Source: Cyclobacteriaceae bacterium
GTDB lineage: Bacteria > Bacteroidota > Bacteroidia > Cytophagales > Cyclobacteriaceae
Direction: 5' to 3'
NCBI GenBank assembly: GCA_028285685.1
Contig: JANQOR010000027.1
Span: 124,001 to 188,000 of the forward strand
DNA: 64,000 nt
The notes under the pieces are model-generated. The model did no database searches. It saw only the letters and a list, made by a program, of their open reading frames with translations, and was not told the origin of the DNA. The position numbers were made by a program, and so were the translations under genes. This document shows, piece after piece, positions 46,301 to 54,700 of this stretch. Position 1 is the stretch's first letter. Each line of letters opens with the position of its first letter.

Positions 46301-49300
46301 AGGGACAATATTCAGCAGCATACACAACCGCTAATGATGCAAATACCAACGGGTTAGTTGATGATGTAGAAGCCACTCAAGGGGGTACACCATTGGCAGT
46401 ACCCGATTCGGACGGGGACAGTCTTAGTGACTACATTGATTTAGATAGTGATAACGATGGAATAGCAGACATTATCGAAGCGGCTGGCATAGATGCCGAT
46501 TCAGATGGCATAGTCGATGCCTTCGGTGATACGGATGGTGACGGTCTTGCCAATGCCGTTGACAGCGACAATGGAGGCACGGCTTACACAATCGAAGATT
46601 TGGACGGGGATAACCTACCAAATTATATTGACGCCGACTCAGACAACGATGGACTTTCTGATCTCTACGAGGCTGGTGGAACGGATGCTACCAACGATGG
46701 AGTGGCAGATGCCCTCACCGACACCGATACTGACGGGTGGGTGGATACCTTCGATAGCGACAATGGAGGAACAGCACTAACCGCGCCGGATACAGATAGC
46801 GATGGAAATGAAGATTACCGTGATCTAGATTCTGATAACGATGGCATCCCGGATGCTGTCGAAAGAAATGGTGGAACACTTCCGGCCAATATGACAACAG
46901 ATGGAGAGTACACTTCAGCATATGTTGCAGTTGGTTCAAATGACTCTGACAGTGACGGATTGTACAATGATACGGATGGAACTACCCCTTCAATCGCCTC
47001 GACAGACGGTGATGGTATCGTTGATCATAGAGATCTGGATAGTGACAGTGATGGAATTCCCGACATTTTAGAAGTAAATGGCGCAGATAGCAATAATGAT
47101 GCGCAGGTGGATAGTTTCGTTGATACCGATGGAGACGGTCTCGCTGACACATTCGACCTTGATAATTCTGGTACCGGGCTGACCATTGCAAATTCCGATG
47201 GAGACGGAACACTGCCGGATTATAGAGATATTGATGCCGATGACGATGGCATTCCGGACATAATAGAAGTAAATGGTGCTGATGCGGACGATGACGGCTT
47301 ACCTGCCAATCCGACCACGGACACAGATGGAGATGGTTGGGCTGACAGTTTCGATAGTAACAATGGAGGTACCGCTCTAACAGTCACTGATATTGACGGA
47401 GATGGATTGTTTGGTTTCCAGGATTTGGATGCTGACAACGACGGTCTTTCAGATATTGTGGAGACAGATGGAACAGATGCAAACAATGATGGCCTACCCG
47501 CTTCTGTTACAGATACGGACGGTGATGGATGGCCAGATAGTTTTGATAGTGATAATGGTGGAACTGCCTACACCTATGCAGATACAGATGGTGATGGCAG
47601 AAATAACTTTGCCGACCTTGATAGTGACAATGATGGTCTACCAGACGCAATTGAAGCAAATGCAGGTGTTCTTCCTGCGAATATGGACAGCGACGGTCAA
47701 TTCAGCACATTCAATGATACAGATGGTGATGGATATGCAAATGACAATGATAGCGACAATGGCGGAACAGCGCTTTCTGACCCAGATACGGACGGAGCTG
47801 GAGATACTATAGTTGATCGATTGGATCTTGATAGTGACAATGACGGTATCCCAGATGCTGTGGAAGGAAATGGAGGTTCGCTTCCAGCCAACATGGACGC
47901 CAACGGAGTCTACAGTACCTTCAACGACTCTGATTTTGATGGTTTGCATGATGACTTGGATAGTGACAATTCTGGAACAGCTCTCGCAAATCCAAACTCC
48001 GACAATGGATTAACGGGCGGAGACACAGATCAGCCCGACTACATTGATTTGGATGCTGACGCTGATGGAATTGTTGATATTGTAGAAGCTGGTGGCACTG
48101 ACTCTGATCAAGATGGAGTAATAGACAGCTTCACAGACACCGATGGAGATGGACTGGGTAATACCGTCGACCCGAACAATGGTGGTACTGCTCTTCCATA
48201 CACAGACACGGACCTGGACGGAAGCCCTAACTACATAGATCTGGATTCTGACAATGATACGGTCTCTGATACCATTGAGGCTTTCGATAGCAACAGCAAC
48301 GCTACGACCGGTGGAGGCACTGTGGATGGAGTCTCAGGAGTCACGCCTGCTGACAATGATGCTGACGGGGACGGAATAGATGACAACTTTGAGGGTGCGA
48401 TTCCTACCTTCCAAAATACGGACGCTACCGGAGCGGTTGACTGGCTGGACAATGATGATGATGGAGACACAATACCGACCGCTGATGAGAATGCGGATGT
48501 GAATCCAAACAATGGAACACCGGACTACCTAGAGGCTACTACAAATCCTTGTGGTGGCAGCTCTATTCAAGTTTATCCTGCAACAGGAGATCTCACCAAC
48601 AATGCAGGTGTGACCAATCCGAACAATGCTGCAGGTGCACCGGATGGGTCCTTCGCAGAACTGTATGATAATGGTGACGAATTGGAAATTGACTTGCAGC
48701 ATTTCTTCGGGACGGGAACTGGTACATATACCATCACGTGGAGACTAAGGAATGGTGTAACTGGTACTTCTACGCTGCAAATTGACGAATCAGATGATGA
48801 TGTCAGTTATACCACTAGTTCGACTGCACCTTCAACGAGCGACGACACGAATTTCATCACTTCAACCTTTACTCCTGAAGTCGATACTCGATATATAAGG
48901 ATCATTTACGACAACGCTGGAGGAAATGATGAATTTGAAATTGATGCGATCGGTATTTGTAGTGTCGATGATGATAATGACCTTGTCGCAGATCGAAATG
49001 ATGAAGATGATGACAATGATGGAGTTCCTGATGTTAGCGAGATCACAGGTTTTGCTAACGATCCTAGTGCAGATGATGATATTGACGGGACACTTAATTA
49101 CTTAGATCCTGACATTGCCGGATATGTGGATGGCAATGCTGACAATGTCAATGACAACTTTGACCTGGATCTTGACGGAATTCCGAATCACCTGGATCTT
49201 GATTCTGATAATGATGGTATCACCGATGCAGTTGAAGCTAATGGTGGATCACTTCCGGCAAATCAGACTGCCAATGGAAAGTACTTGTCCTCATACCTCG

Positions 49301-51528
49301 TGAATAATGACACAGATGGTGATGGGCTGGCTAATGATGTTGATACGGACAATAGTGGAACAGCTTTAGCAAATCCGAACACGGATGGAGCTGGATCAGC
49401 TGACTTCCTTGATATTGATAGTGACGATGATGGCATTACTGATCTCGTTGAGGCTGGCGGAACAGATTCCGACGATGATGGTGTCCTTGACAGCACTACC
49501 GATTCAAATTCAGATGGTTTGATCAACCTTGTGGATAGTAATGAAGGAGGTGCCGCTCTGACTATTAGCAATTTTGATGGTGACAATTTGCCAAACTATC
49601 GTGATGTCGACAGTGACAATGATGCAGTAGGAGATATCATTGAGGCTGGTGGAGTAGATTCAGATGGAGATGGTGTCGTAGATACTGCAACAGATACAGA
49701 TGGAGACGGCTGGGCAGACACGTTTGATAGTGATAACAGTGGAACCGCATTGACGATCGTCGATACGGATGGTGATGGGTTAAACAACCACCTTGAGCTT
49801 GATTCAGATAATGACGGACTACCCGATGCCTTGGAAGGAAACGGTGGTACACTTCCTGCAAACATGGACGCAGACGGTCAGTATCCTAGCACGTACGTAA
49901 ATGCGAATGACACAGATGGTGACGGCTTGGCAAACAATGTTGATACTGATAATTCCGGAACGGCACTTACTGTACCGAATTCAGATGGCATTGGTGGGGC
50001 AGACTACATCGATATTGACGCTGACAATGACGGTATACCGGATATAACTGAGAATAGTGGCGCTGATACAAACAACAATGGTACAGTAGATAGCTTGACT
50101 GATACAGATGGCGATGGTATCGTTGACACATATGATCCTGACAATAGTGGCACAGCATTGACTATTGCTAATGCCGACGGCGATGCTCTGCCGACGTATA
50201 GAGATCTGGACTCGGACAACGATGGCATACCGGATGTGGTCGAAATGGGCGGTATCGACTCAGATGGTGATGGTCTTACTGACAATTCGACCGATAACGA
50301 TAGCGACGGCTGGTCTAATACCTATGATAGCGATAACGCCGGTACAGCATTTAGTGAGCTGGATACTGACGGCGATGGATTTAATAATAACGAAGATCTG
50401 GATACTGATAACGATGGCATAGCCGATGCCTATGAGGGAACAGGGGGAACACTTCCTGCCGGAATGGATGCAGATGGGCAATATTCGTCACTAACTGATA
50501 CCGATGGTGATGGACTTCATGATAATGTAGACACCGACAATGGCGGGACTGCATTAGCTGTGGCAAACACGGATGGTTCTGGAAATGCCAACTTTGCTGA
50601 TACCGAATCGGACGGCGATGGAGATCCAGACTATGTGGAGGGATTTGATGATGATGAAGATGGGGAGGCTCATGATGACCTGGATGCCCGAGCTGCGGCA
50701 TGGGAGACCGCAAATGGTAGTCCTGGACAATATCCAAACACAAATAGCAACGCACCTAATGATGAGATTGCTGATTGGCTGGAGGACACCGATGGTGATG
50801 GAGTACCGAATTACCTGGATCACGATAATGCTACCTACTATTTGGATACAGATAACGATGGTATTATAGATCTCTTTGACCCGGATCAAAATGGTGTTGC
50901 TTATGGAGCAGTAAGCGGCCAACCGGATAATAACAGCAATGGTACTCCTAATCAATACGACGTAGGCGATAATGTTGCACTACCGGTGGAACTCTATTTC
51001 TTCGGAGGAGAGTTCAGCGATGGAGAAGTATTGCTTAGTTGGAAAACAGCTACAGAATTGAACAATAGCCATTTTGATGTCGAACGATCATTTGACGGTA
51101 AGAATTTTAGCTACATCGGGAGAATTGATGGCAATGGAACCACGAGTCAAACCATTGAGTATTCTTTTGTCGATTCTCAACCGATTGAAGGTGCTAACTA
51201 CTATCGATTGAATCAGGTGGACTTTGATGGAGCAAATGAGTATTCACAAATAATTCGAGTAATTGTGGAAGGAGAAAGCTCCACATTAGATGTGTATCCT
51301 AACCCAGCTCAAGACTATCTTGTGCTTCGTATGAACACAAATGTGACTGAACTTGCTGCGACTTTAGTTGATATGAATGGGGGAGTACTTGTTCGAAGAA
51401 CCTTGAACGAAGCGTTTAGAGTCAACAATCTCACATTAGATGTGAGTATTTTAAAAGAAGGTATTTACTTCTTGATCGTGTCCGTTAACGACGAAGTTCA
51501 ACGGCATAAGATTGTCATACGCCGATAA
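37390..51528 (+). CDS. giant 4712-residue T9SS-secreted protein with TSP3-like calcium-binding repeats
   Basis: A 4712-residue open frame, about half a megadalton. An unusually long leader ends in a signal peptide (hydrophobic 28-41, cleavage after 'YSQ' at 45). Residues ~46-550 form an unassigned beta-rich head including a FlgD-Ig-like part. From ~557 to ~4530 run about fifty 'DLDSDNDGIPDxxE' repeats, the aspartate-loop pattern of thrombospondin type 3/calcium-binding domains. Two homologous beta domains interrupt them (~678-833 and ~2174-2321) and a discoidin-like domain lies at ~3718-3862. Residues ~4531-4712 ('LPVELYFFGGEF', 'LLSWKTATELNNSHFDVERS', 'LDVYPNPAQDYLVL') are a type A T9SS sorting domain. 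Ca2+ binding should make a rigid rod, fitting an adhesin or S-layer-like role (inference). A perfect terminator hairpin follows. Confidence 0.93.
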   Translation: MKPFLLSPTVTLVEYFCDILAKSRSLFKITFTLIVVLGSFFTYSQGSRVLAPNYGGTGSIGVPGPANDDFAWLEHDAFAATEFLDPSATSDERMYVHLRDGETLRYGIRRIPVRYQVGTAYNAATIEGDNQDVTIVIYDNAGTIVQATYYDTDATSAGDATLLTSNGSGTDGIIGSVAESLIGPEFTLNTITYNPGGYEPREYTNNTGSDQDFYIAFLQDEYTFTTEAQLIIDINGATIADVDIRSWYDLWDFTVYDQEVEQTGRLFCKRWGFTAQYFGNLYADEMEFFARIPSTVNGFAGNYIKKVDIGGIDPFSSTLFANSTGADLGSVTDINGDGNIDFLDARKSNADETIGALEYDIFLQNPDINVYPTSLLPTVVIADAVITCGSGGRGQASIYFETNQVGQISILVDLNGTAGYQDGTEDVIIEQEVSAVGAASVLWNGLDGLGDEVASGTTITISGRFTSGPLHIPMGDVEDSPTGINMEDVRPTTSFNLIYWDDESPAAITNASPTVNLSGSNTNRHVWTGDTGDGDLINTWSFGYYQINTQVIPFDYDCDSDGDGVTNDLDEDGDNDGISNTLEGDPDADADADGIPNYLDTDFAGFTDSNSDGVNDNFDPDLDGIINAYDLDSDNDGIPDVAENGLTDTDNDGQLDSFTDDNNNGLNDEDDPDPHTRIDLAPDECVFVDGGDHLLVFNTSTIDEVAPALGDVTLTFGLTGDYDNGTDESFTLTMTGEATTSIIDDGNLDGIYLDTDSNEGTYAQCDDTPMTFTITIPRADWNTHNDDGVVNITVDVNAAVGNFCTDNTASCISDVRVTYLLDNAGGTPLTLTDTDDDGVDDYLDLDSDNDGIVDVIEAGGTANTANGQIASFTDSNGNGWNDNEEIFALPLTDTDGHAVTLPNYRDIDSDDDGIVDNQEGQSSQSYTAPGSFTDTDGDGLNDTYDPNNGGTFISPVNSDGTGDADYISTDADGDGVDDVIEGFDTDLDGFGDWDATGSNNDISDETGYNVDADSDGLWDVFDTNGGGAAAGIANVTATNSVLQNTDNADNADWQDTDDDNDTILTSGEDDNGNGNFADDRTQGQSGGSSPPDYLFNGDYDGDGVTDVTDLDSDNDGILDVDEDGDTGVDPSADADGDGITNYRDSSLAGFTDVNTDGVDDRFDKDQDAVPDFLDLDSDNDGLFDAYEANNGVQPNNIDTNTGQFNLDDPDNDGLMNQVDGNTVAAGGTSNLPKADFDSDGLDDFEDLDSDNDGIVDNVEFQAEGGYISPTGIDSDGDGVDNAFDPNDGGTQLTAANTDGGGEPDYRDTDSDDDNVLDRVEGSDADNDGIGDWDDDMDGTTNEADYSTDGDSDGLVDAFDNVATIDDVTNITGSSAALQNTDGLDNRDWRDTNDDNDSDLTEDEDDNGNGDYSDDRTDGQGGGSSIPDYLFKGDTDGDAIADASDSDSDNDGIPDTSEGGTSGVDPSQDADVDGIPNYRDSDVAGFVDTNGDGVDDRADKDLDGIPDFQDLDSDNDGIPDAVEANNGSLPANMTSNGQYPASYVIVMANDPDGDGFPVDVDPDDGGTALANADHDSDGISDYLDLDSDNDGLPDIIEGGGSDSDGDGLVDNFVDANIDGLASIVDPNEGGTALTYPNSDTDTLSDYFDTESDGDGIADAIEQGGLDTDANGRLDNFVDTDSDGFSDVVDTDNGGTALDFNDADGDGLENYRDLDSDNDGLQDILEAGGTDSDDDGIVDGTFTDANSNGYDDSVEASPLAVLDTDGDGVDDFADLDSDNDGITDVVEFGGLTVDSGTGQIDSFTDTNTNGWNDAQEGASITPTNTDNATDPLGVDNHLDLDSDDDGIVDNFEAQTKAAYIAHSGNDTDNDGLDDAYDPDNMGTLITPVNTDGDLTPTPDYLDSDSDDDNVTDLVEGNNAGRGQYADWDSDADAVFDDTGFDADVDSDGILDIFDTVVGNAGNTQVTGSSAAVQDTDVDGTWDFQDTDDDGDGEVTYDNTAGDEDNDNDDDPTNDFADGGTPIPDYLFNDPDSDGDGITNSNDADADNDGLANAREDGGTGVDPGGDIDEDGILNYQDSDMDGDGTLNTLDSDVDGDSVLDTFTLTDTNGDGIFDQFDNDLDGIPDMIDRDSDNDGIADVIELGLTDADENGQIDGPTDGAITDTDGNGMEDTIESDPIVRVATVADDSQDVNDPSHTLAFSVSTTDTNGDVTLAFQLEGDYGGGTGAGEDFLLTGDGAINLGTFSETDSDLGDPYDDCGTTPMTFAITISQANWNTMNDDGTVSIVLTTPNNGVDTGVCTGFSSLITNISVTYNINNPGGTPITIPDTDSDGIANYLDLDSDNDGISDNREAQATASYTAPVDADADEDGILDVYDEDVSAGNALAPVNTDGDLTPTPDYLDSDSDDDGLDDIIEGHDADSNGFADWDTDGDNVITDETGYNTDFDQDGFWDIFDTDNSTGGIADVTGTNADFQDTDGDAESDFRDTDDDGDGINTLAEDNNTNSDYTDDFTQGGGTDPDYLFVPDQDGDTVLDDADGDSDNDGVPNTSEYATATYAVGSDVSGNAGTPFGDSDGDGIYNYLDASDVNFTLTDVNADGIDDRVDQDFDGVPNFFDLDSDNDGMLDAVEANNGVVPPADFNAATGRYTSGDGDGDGIVTTVDDSGEAGTALADEDFDSDGLNDYLDLDSDDDGISDNQEGQGETRIEPTGTDANGDGWDDAYDGGDSITPVNTDVAVPTFGDSEPDYRDLDSDADSASDRIEGHDANINGFADWDTGQDDNDYTMETGFNTDSDNDGIVDLFDDYTGFGLSNIDGTIATLGDTDSNGTRDWRDDDDDGDGVDTRTEDFNTNGVLYDDKNQGGGAGPDYLFFADKDADGVADNVDFDADNDGIPTSTEIGALQNPYNDGDSDGIPAFQDPSEPGFVDTNADGVDDRYDSELDGEADFLDIDSDNDGIPDALEANGGTRPTGMDSQGQYSAAYTTANDANTNGLVDDVEATQGGTPLAVPDSDGDSLSDYIDLDSDNDGIADIIEAAGIDADSDGIVDAFGDTDGDGLANAVDSDNGGTAYTIEDLDGDNLPNYIDADSDNDGLSDLYEAGGTDATNDGVADALTDTDTDGWVDTFDSDNGGTALTAPDTDSDGNEDYRDLDSDNDGIPDAVERNGGTLPANMTTDGEYTSAYVAVGSNDSDSDGLYNDTDGTTPSIASTDGDGIVDHRDLDSDSDGIPDILEVNGADSNNDAQVDSFVDTDGDGLADTFDLDNSGTGLTIANSDGDGTLPDYRDIDADDDGIPDIIEVNGADADDDGLPANPTTDTDGDGWADSFDSNNGGTALTVTDIDGDGLFGFQDLDADNDGLSDIVETDGTDANNDGLPASVTDTDGDGWPDSFDSDNGGTAYTYADTDGDGRNNFADLDSDNDGLPDAIEANAGVLPANMDSDGQFSTFNDTDGDGYANDNDSDNGGTALSDPDTDGAGDTIVDRLDLDSDNDGIPDAVEGNGGSLPANMDANGVYSTFNDSDFDGLHDDLDSDNSGTALANPNSDNGLTGGDTDQPDYIDLDADADGIVDIVEAGGTDSDQDGVIDSFTDTDGDGLGNTVDPNNGGTALPYTDTDLDGSPNYIDLDSDNDTVSDTIEAFDSNSNATTGGGTVDGVSGVTPADNDADGDGIDDNFEGAIPTFQNTDATGAVDWLDNDDDGDTIPTADENADVNPNNGTPDYLEATTNPCGGSSIQVYPATGDLTNNAGVTNPNNAAGAPDGSFAELYDNGDELEIDLQHFFGTGTGTYTITWRLRNGVTGTSTLQIDESDDDVSYTTSSTAPSTSDDTNFITSTFTPEVDTRYIRIIYDNAGGNDEFEIDAIGICSVDDDNDLVADRNDEDDDNDGVPDVSEITGFANDPSADDDIDGTLNYLDPDIAGYVDGNADNVNDNFDLDLDGIPNHLDLDSDNDGITDAVEANGGSLPANQTANGKYLSSYLVNNDTDGDGLANDVDTDNSGTALANPNTDGAGSADFLDIDSDDDGITDLVEAGGTDSDDDGVLDSTTDSNSDGLINLVDSNEGGAALTISNFDGDNLPNYRDVDSDNDAVGDIIEAGGVDSDGDGVVDTATDTDGDGWADTFDSDNSGTALTIVDTDGDGLNNHLELDSDNDGLPDALEGNGGTLPANMDADGQYPSTYVNANDTDGDGLANNVDTDNSGTALTVPNSDGIGGADYIDIDADNDGIPDITENSGADTNNNGTVDSLTDTDGDGIVDTYDPDNSGTALTIANADGDALPTYRDLDSDNDGIPDVVEMGGIDSDGDGLTDNSTDNDSDGWSNTYDSDNAGTAFSELDTDGDGFNNNEDLDTDNDGIADAYEGTGGTLPAGMDADGQYSSLTDTDGDGLHDNVDTDNGGTALAVANTDGSGNANFADTESDGDGDPDYVEGFDDDEDGEAHDDLDARAAAWETANGSPGQYPNTNSNAPNDEIADWLEDTDGDGVPNYLDHDNATYYLDTDNDGIIDLFDPDQNGVAYGAVSGQPDNNSNGTPNQYDVGDNVALPVELYFFGGEFSDGEVLLSWKTATELNNSHFDVERSFDGKNFSYIGRIDGNGTTSQTIEYSFVDSQPIEGANYYRLNQVDFDGANEYSQIIRVIVEGESSTLDVYPNPAQDYLVLRMNTNVTELAATLVDMNGGVLVRRTLNEAFRVNNLTLDVSILKEGIYFLIVSVNDEVQRHKIVIRR
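39061..50978 (+). repeat. coding repeat array: nested Asp-rich calcium-binding repeats
   Basis: About fifty copies of the core D-x-D-S-D-N-D-G-[IL]-x-D-x-x-E. They are grouped at two higher scales: five copies of a ~350-residue block, each ending in 'PDYLF' (around 40663, 41667, 43453, 44941 and 45979), in the first half, and ~63-residue units of the type 'DTDGDGxxDxxDxDNGGTAL' in the second half. The DNA is not repetitive to the same degree: the same peptide is written with many synonymous codons (for DSDNDG: GATAGTGATAATGATGGT, GATTCCGACAATGATGGA and others). Confidence 0.9.
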
Positions 51529-51555
51529 TTTGAAATTCGCTTCGGTTAGAAATAG

Positions 51556-51584
51556 AAAGCAGAAGGATTCCTTCTGCTTTTTTT
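51556..51584 (+). terminator. strong intrinsic terminator after the giant gene
   Basis: AAAGCAGAAGG/CCTTCTGCTTT perfect 11-bp stem with a three-base loop (ATT) at 51556-51580, followed by a T-run to 51584. It lies 28 bases after the giant gene stop and separates it from the next cargo gene. Confidence 0.93.
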
Positions 51585-51738
51585 GTTTTCGAGAGCCAAT
51601 GAATCTAAAATGATCGACTTGCTTCCATAAAGTTCGCCTTTGAATGTATTTTGTATACAAGCGGTATACTCAACTTAGAACCATTGTATAGTGTAGTGAC
51701 GAATAGCTTACCTCTGCTCTATCAATCGGCTATTCAAG

Positions 51739-54700
51739 ATGTGGAAGTTACCGTTCTTGCTGTGCTTTATGGCACTTTACGAGCTGGTCCGATATTCACA
51801 AGACCAGTCATTCGAATCCTCTGGAGAGTTGAGATCTGGGATGTTAAACAGCCTTGAGCTAGTTTCTGGGCCAATGAATACAGGACCACCAGAAGCTTCG
51901 ATCTCTGTGATGCCAGGAGGCGTGTCGAATGCTATTTTATGGCTTGCTCCAAATTGTGATGTTAGTTACGATGGCACAAATCAAGTTGATTCGTGGAGTG
52001 ATATAAGTGCTGGTGGCTTTGTGGCCTCTAACACTGGAATTAGTACCCTATCTGGGTCAATGCCAGATTTTGTTGCAGGTTCATTCGTTGAAAGTGAAAT
52101 CAATTCAAATCCAACATTTAATTTCAACTCTTCCATTTCATTCAATGAAGTTGGTAATGATGATTACCTTGGTTTCGAAAATTTCTCAACCTTGGTGGAT
52201 GCGAGCGGAATTACAGCTCTTTTAGTTGCTAATTTTCCGGCCACCAGTTCCAGCGATCAAACAATATTCTCCTACCTCTCTAGTGATAGCCACAATGACG
52301 AATTCGATGCAGGCATTAGCGATGATGGTGGGATGGATGGGGTTTTTACTGAATCTGCAGATTCGAATTCGGGTCTGAATGGAGACTTACGAGATGGAAT
52401 CACAAGAATCATTTCGATCAGATTTGATGGTAATGGATCCACCATTGCAATTAATGGTGGCAATCCTGGAGGCAATACATTTTCGCCTGTATCAATAGCA
52501 GCAAATGGAACATTTGTCATTGGCCAAGATCTGGATGATTTTTCAACTCCCGCGTTTGAAGCCAATCGTAGCCTGACTGCTGAAATAGGTGACTTGATCA
52601 TTTTTGACCAAATAGTGGGAGCAACGGATCGTCAGAAAGTGAATTCATACCTTGCACTAAAATATGGGATAACGTTGGATCAAGGCTCTCAGCAGGATTA
52701 TCTAAACTCTAGTGGCGTAGCAATTTTTCCCGTTGTTACCGAGTCAGCAAACTATGCCACTTATGACAATGATATATCTGGTATTGGCCGGGATGATGTT
52801 TCAGGCTTGAACCAGCTTAGATCAAAGAGTGTAAATGCAGATGCGCTTCTGACGGGCTCTTCTGAAAGTTTTGATTCAGATCTTCAATTCATTATTTGGG
52901 GAAATGATGATGGATTGCTGGCTTTTAGTTCCACGGAGGTAAGCGGTGGGATTAGTACAAGAATTGGTAGGGAATGGAGAGTGGCAGTCTCTAATTCAGC
53001 AGGCTCAGTGGACCTCTCTTTTGACTTGTCAGGTGTTACAAATTCACCAGCGGGCTCAGACAATGTGGCCTTGGTTGTTGACGGGGATGGTGACTTTAGC
53101 AACGGATTTCTACGGTCCATTTCAGCAAGTACATGGAATGGAACTATTGCGACCTTCGACAATATCTCCATTAATGATGATGAAGTACTGACTATTGCCA
53201 CGATGCCTAGCGCGCCGGGTGGGGTGTCATCGGGAATTGGTGTATGGTTAAGTGCAAATGATGAAGTCTACAACGAAGGTGCTACTTTGGCCTCCGATGG
53301 TCAGTCGGTTGAAAGGTGGGGAGACCAGAGTGGCAATGGAAACGATGCATTAAATCTTAGTATCCCACAACAACCTACTTTCAGGACTAACTCGATTAAT
53401 TTCAATTCAGCAGTAGATTTCGATGGGACAGATGATGACCTGAGTGGATCAAACGGTTTCCGTACCGTGGACTACTTGACAGTTTTTAGGCCAAATCAGG
53501 ATTTTACCTCAAGCTCTCCTCCAACGTACATACTTGGTTTCGGTGGTTTTGATTTTAACGGTTTATTCCTGGGCAACCTGATTGGAAGCAACAATGTTGT
53601 AACACACTTTGCCACTCTGTTTGGAAGATCTGTGGATGATGCCGGTTTGACAGTCTCTAACGAAACATTGATCAATTCCAGGAACAATGCACTTGGCACC
53701 GGACAGAATTTGTTGTTAAATGAGAATCAACTAGACAATTTTAGCTCGGGTACCTTTACTAATTTAAGCGGAAATTATATTCTTGGGAATAGCCCGGCAG
53801 AAACGGGAGCCTTTCCGGGTTTAATTGGGGAGGTTATTAGTTATGATGTACGTTTAAATGATACAGACAGACTGAAGGTCTCATCCTATCTTGCCATTAA
53901 GTATGGACTTTTTTTGGAGGGAGTAGCTACCGATTATCTTGCTTCTGATGGTGACTTTGTCTATGAAAAGATAGTTGGGGGAGAGATTGACAACAATCAC
54001 GATATTGCGGCAATTGGTCGCGATGACATAACCAATCTGGATCAACGAAAATCAAAGAGTGCTAATGCGGATTCACGACTGACAATTGCACTTACAGATA
54101 ATGGTGGATCTTTTCAAAACCCGAATTCATTCACTAAAAACCTCTCATTTTTAGCCTGGGGAAATGACAATGATGACAACGGCATTGTCGAAGATGTAGC
54201 TTCAGACCTGCCCTCCAACGTGGTAAGCAGACTTGATCGGCAGTGGCGCGTGCAAGAGCGGGGTACGGTGGGAGAGGTCACGATCCAGGTGGATCTGGCT
54301 GGGATTGATCCTCTGGGAGCTGAGTCTGATTTTACAACTAACACAGCTTCTGATTTTTTGCTATTGATTAATTCAGGAGCAACATTCAACAGTGGACTTA
54401 CCAAAAGCCTGGAAGCAACCTCCTTCGATGCGGCGAATGAAATAGTCACGTTCCAGGCTGATTTCAACGATAGCGAGTTTTTTACGGTTGCGACTTCAAA
54501 AATCAACACGTTTGGTCCTGGAGGTGTGTCCGCTAACTTAAGATTGTGGTTAAAGGCTGGTGCAGGGATAGACGAGACGGATGGGCAGCTCGTAGATCAA
54601 TGGGAAGATCAGTCTGGCAATGGGTCACATGCCATTCAAGCATCGGGCGGAATGCAGGGCGTTTATTTAGATGACTCGAATTCGCAAGCTATTAATTTTC

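Noticed and set aside
39180-50955. Many open frames on the opposite strand and in other frames over the giant gene, such as 39180-39545 and 50381-50755
   Set aside because: They arise because Asp/Gly/Asn-rich codons leave few stops in other frames; their products are His, Ser or Gln-rich low complexity with no start context.
39000-51000. Possible CRISPR array in the highly repetitive 39-51 kb region
   Set aside because: The repeats are in-frame peptide repeats with synonymous variation, one continuous open frame and no unique spacers or cas genes.
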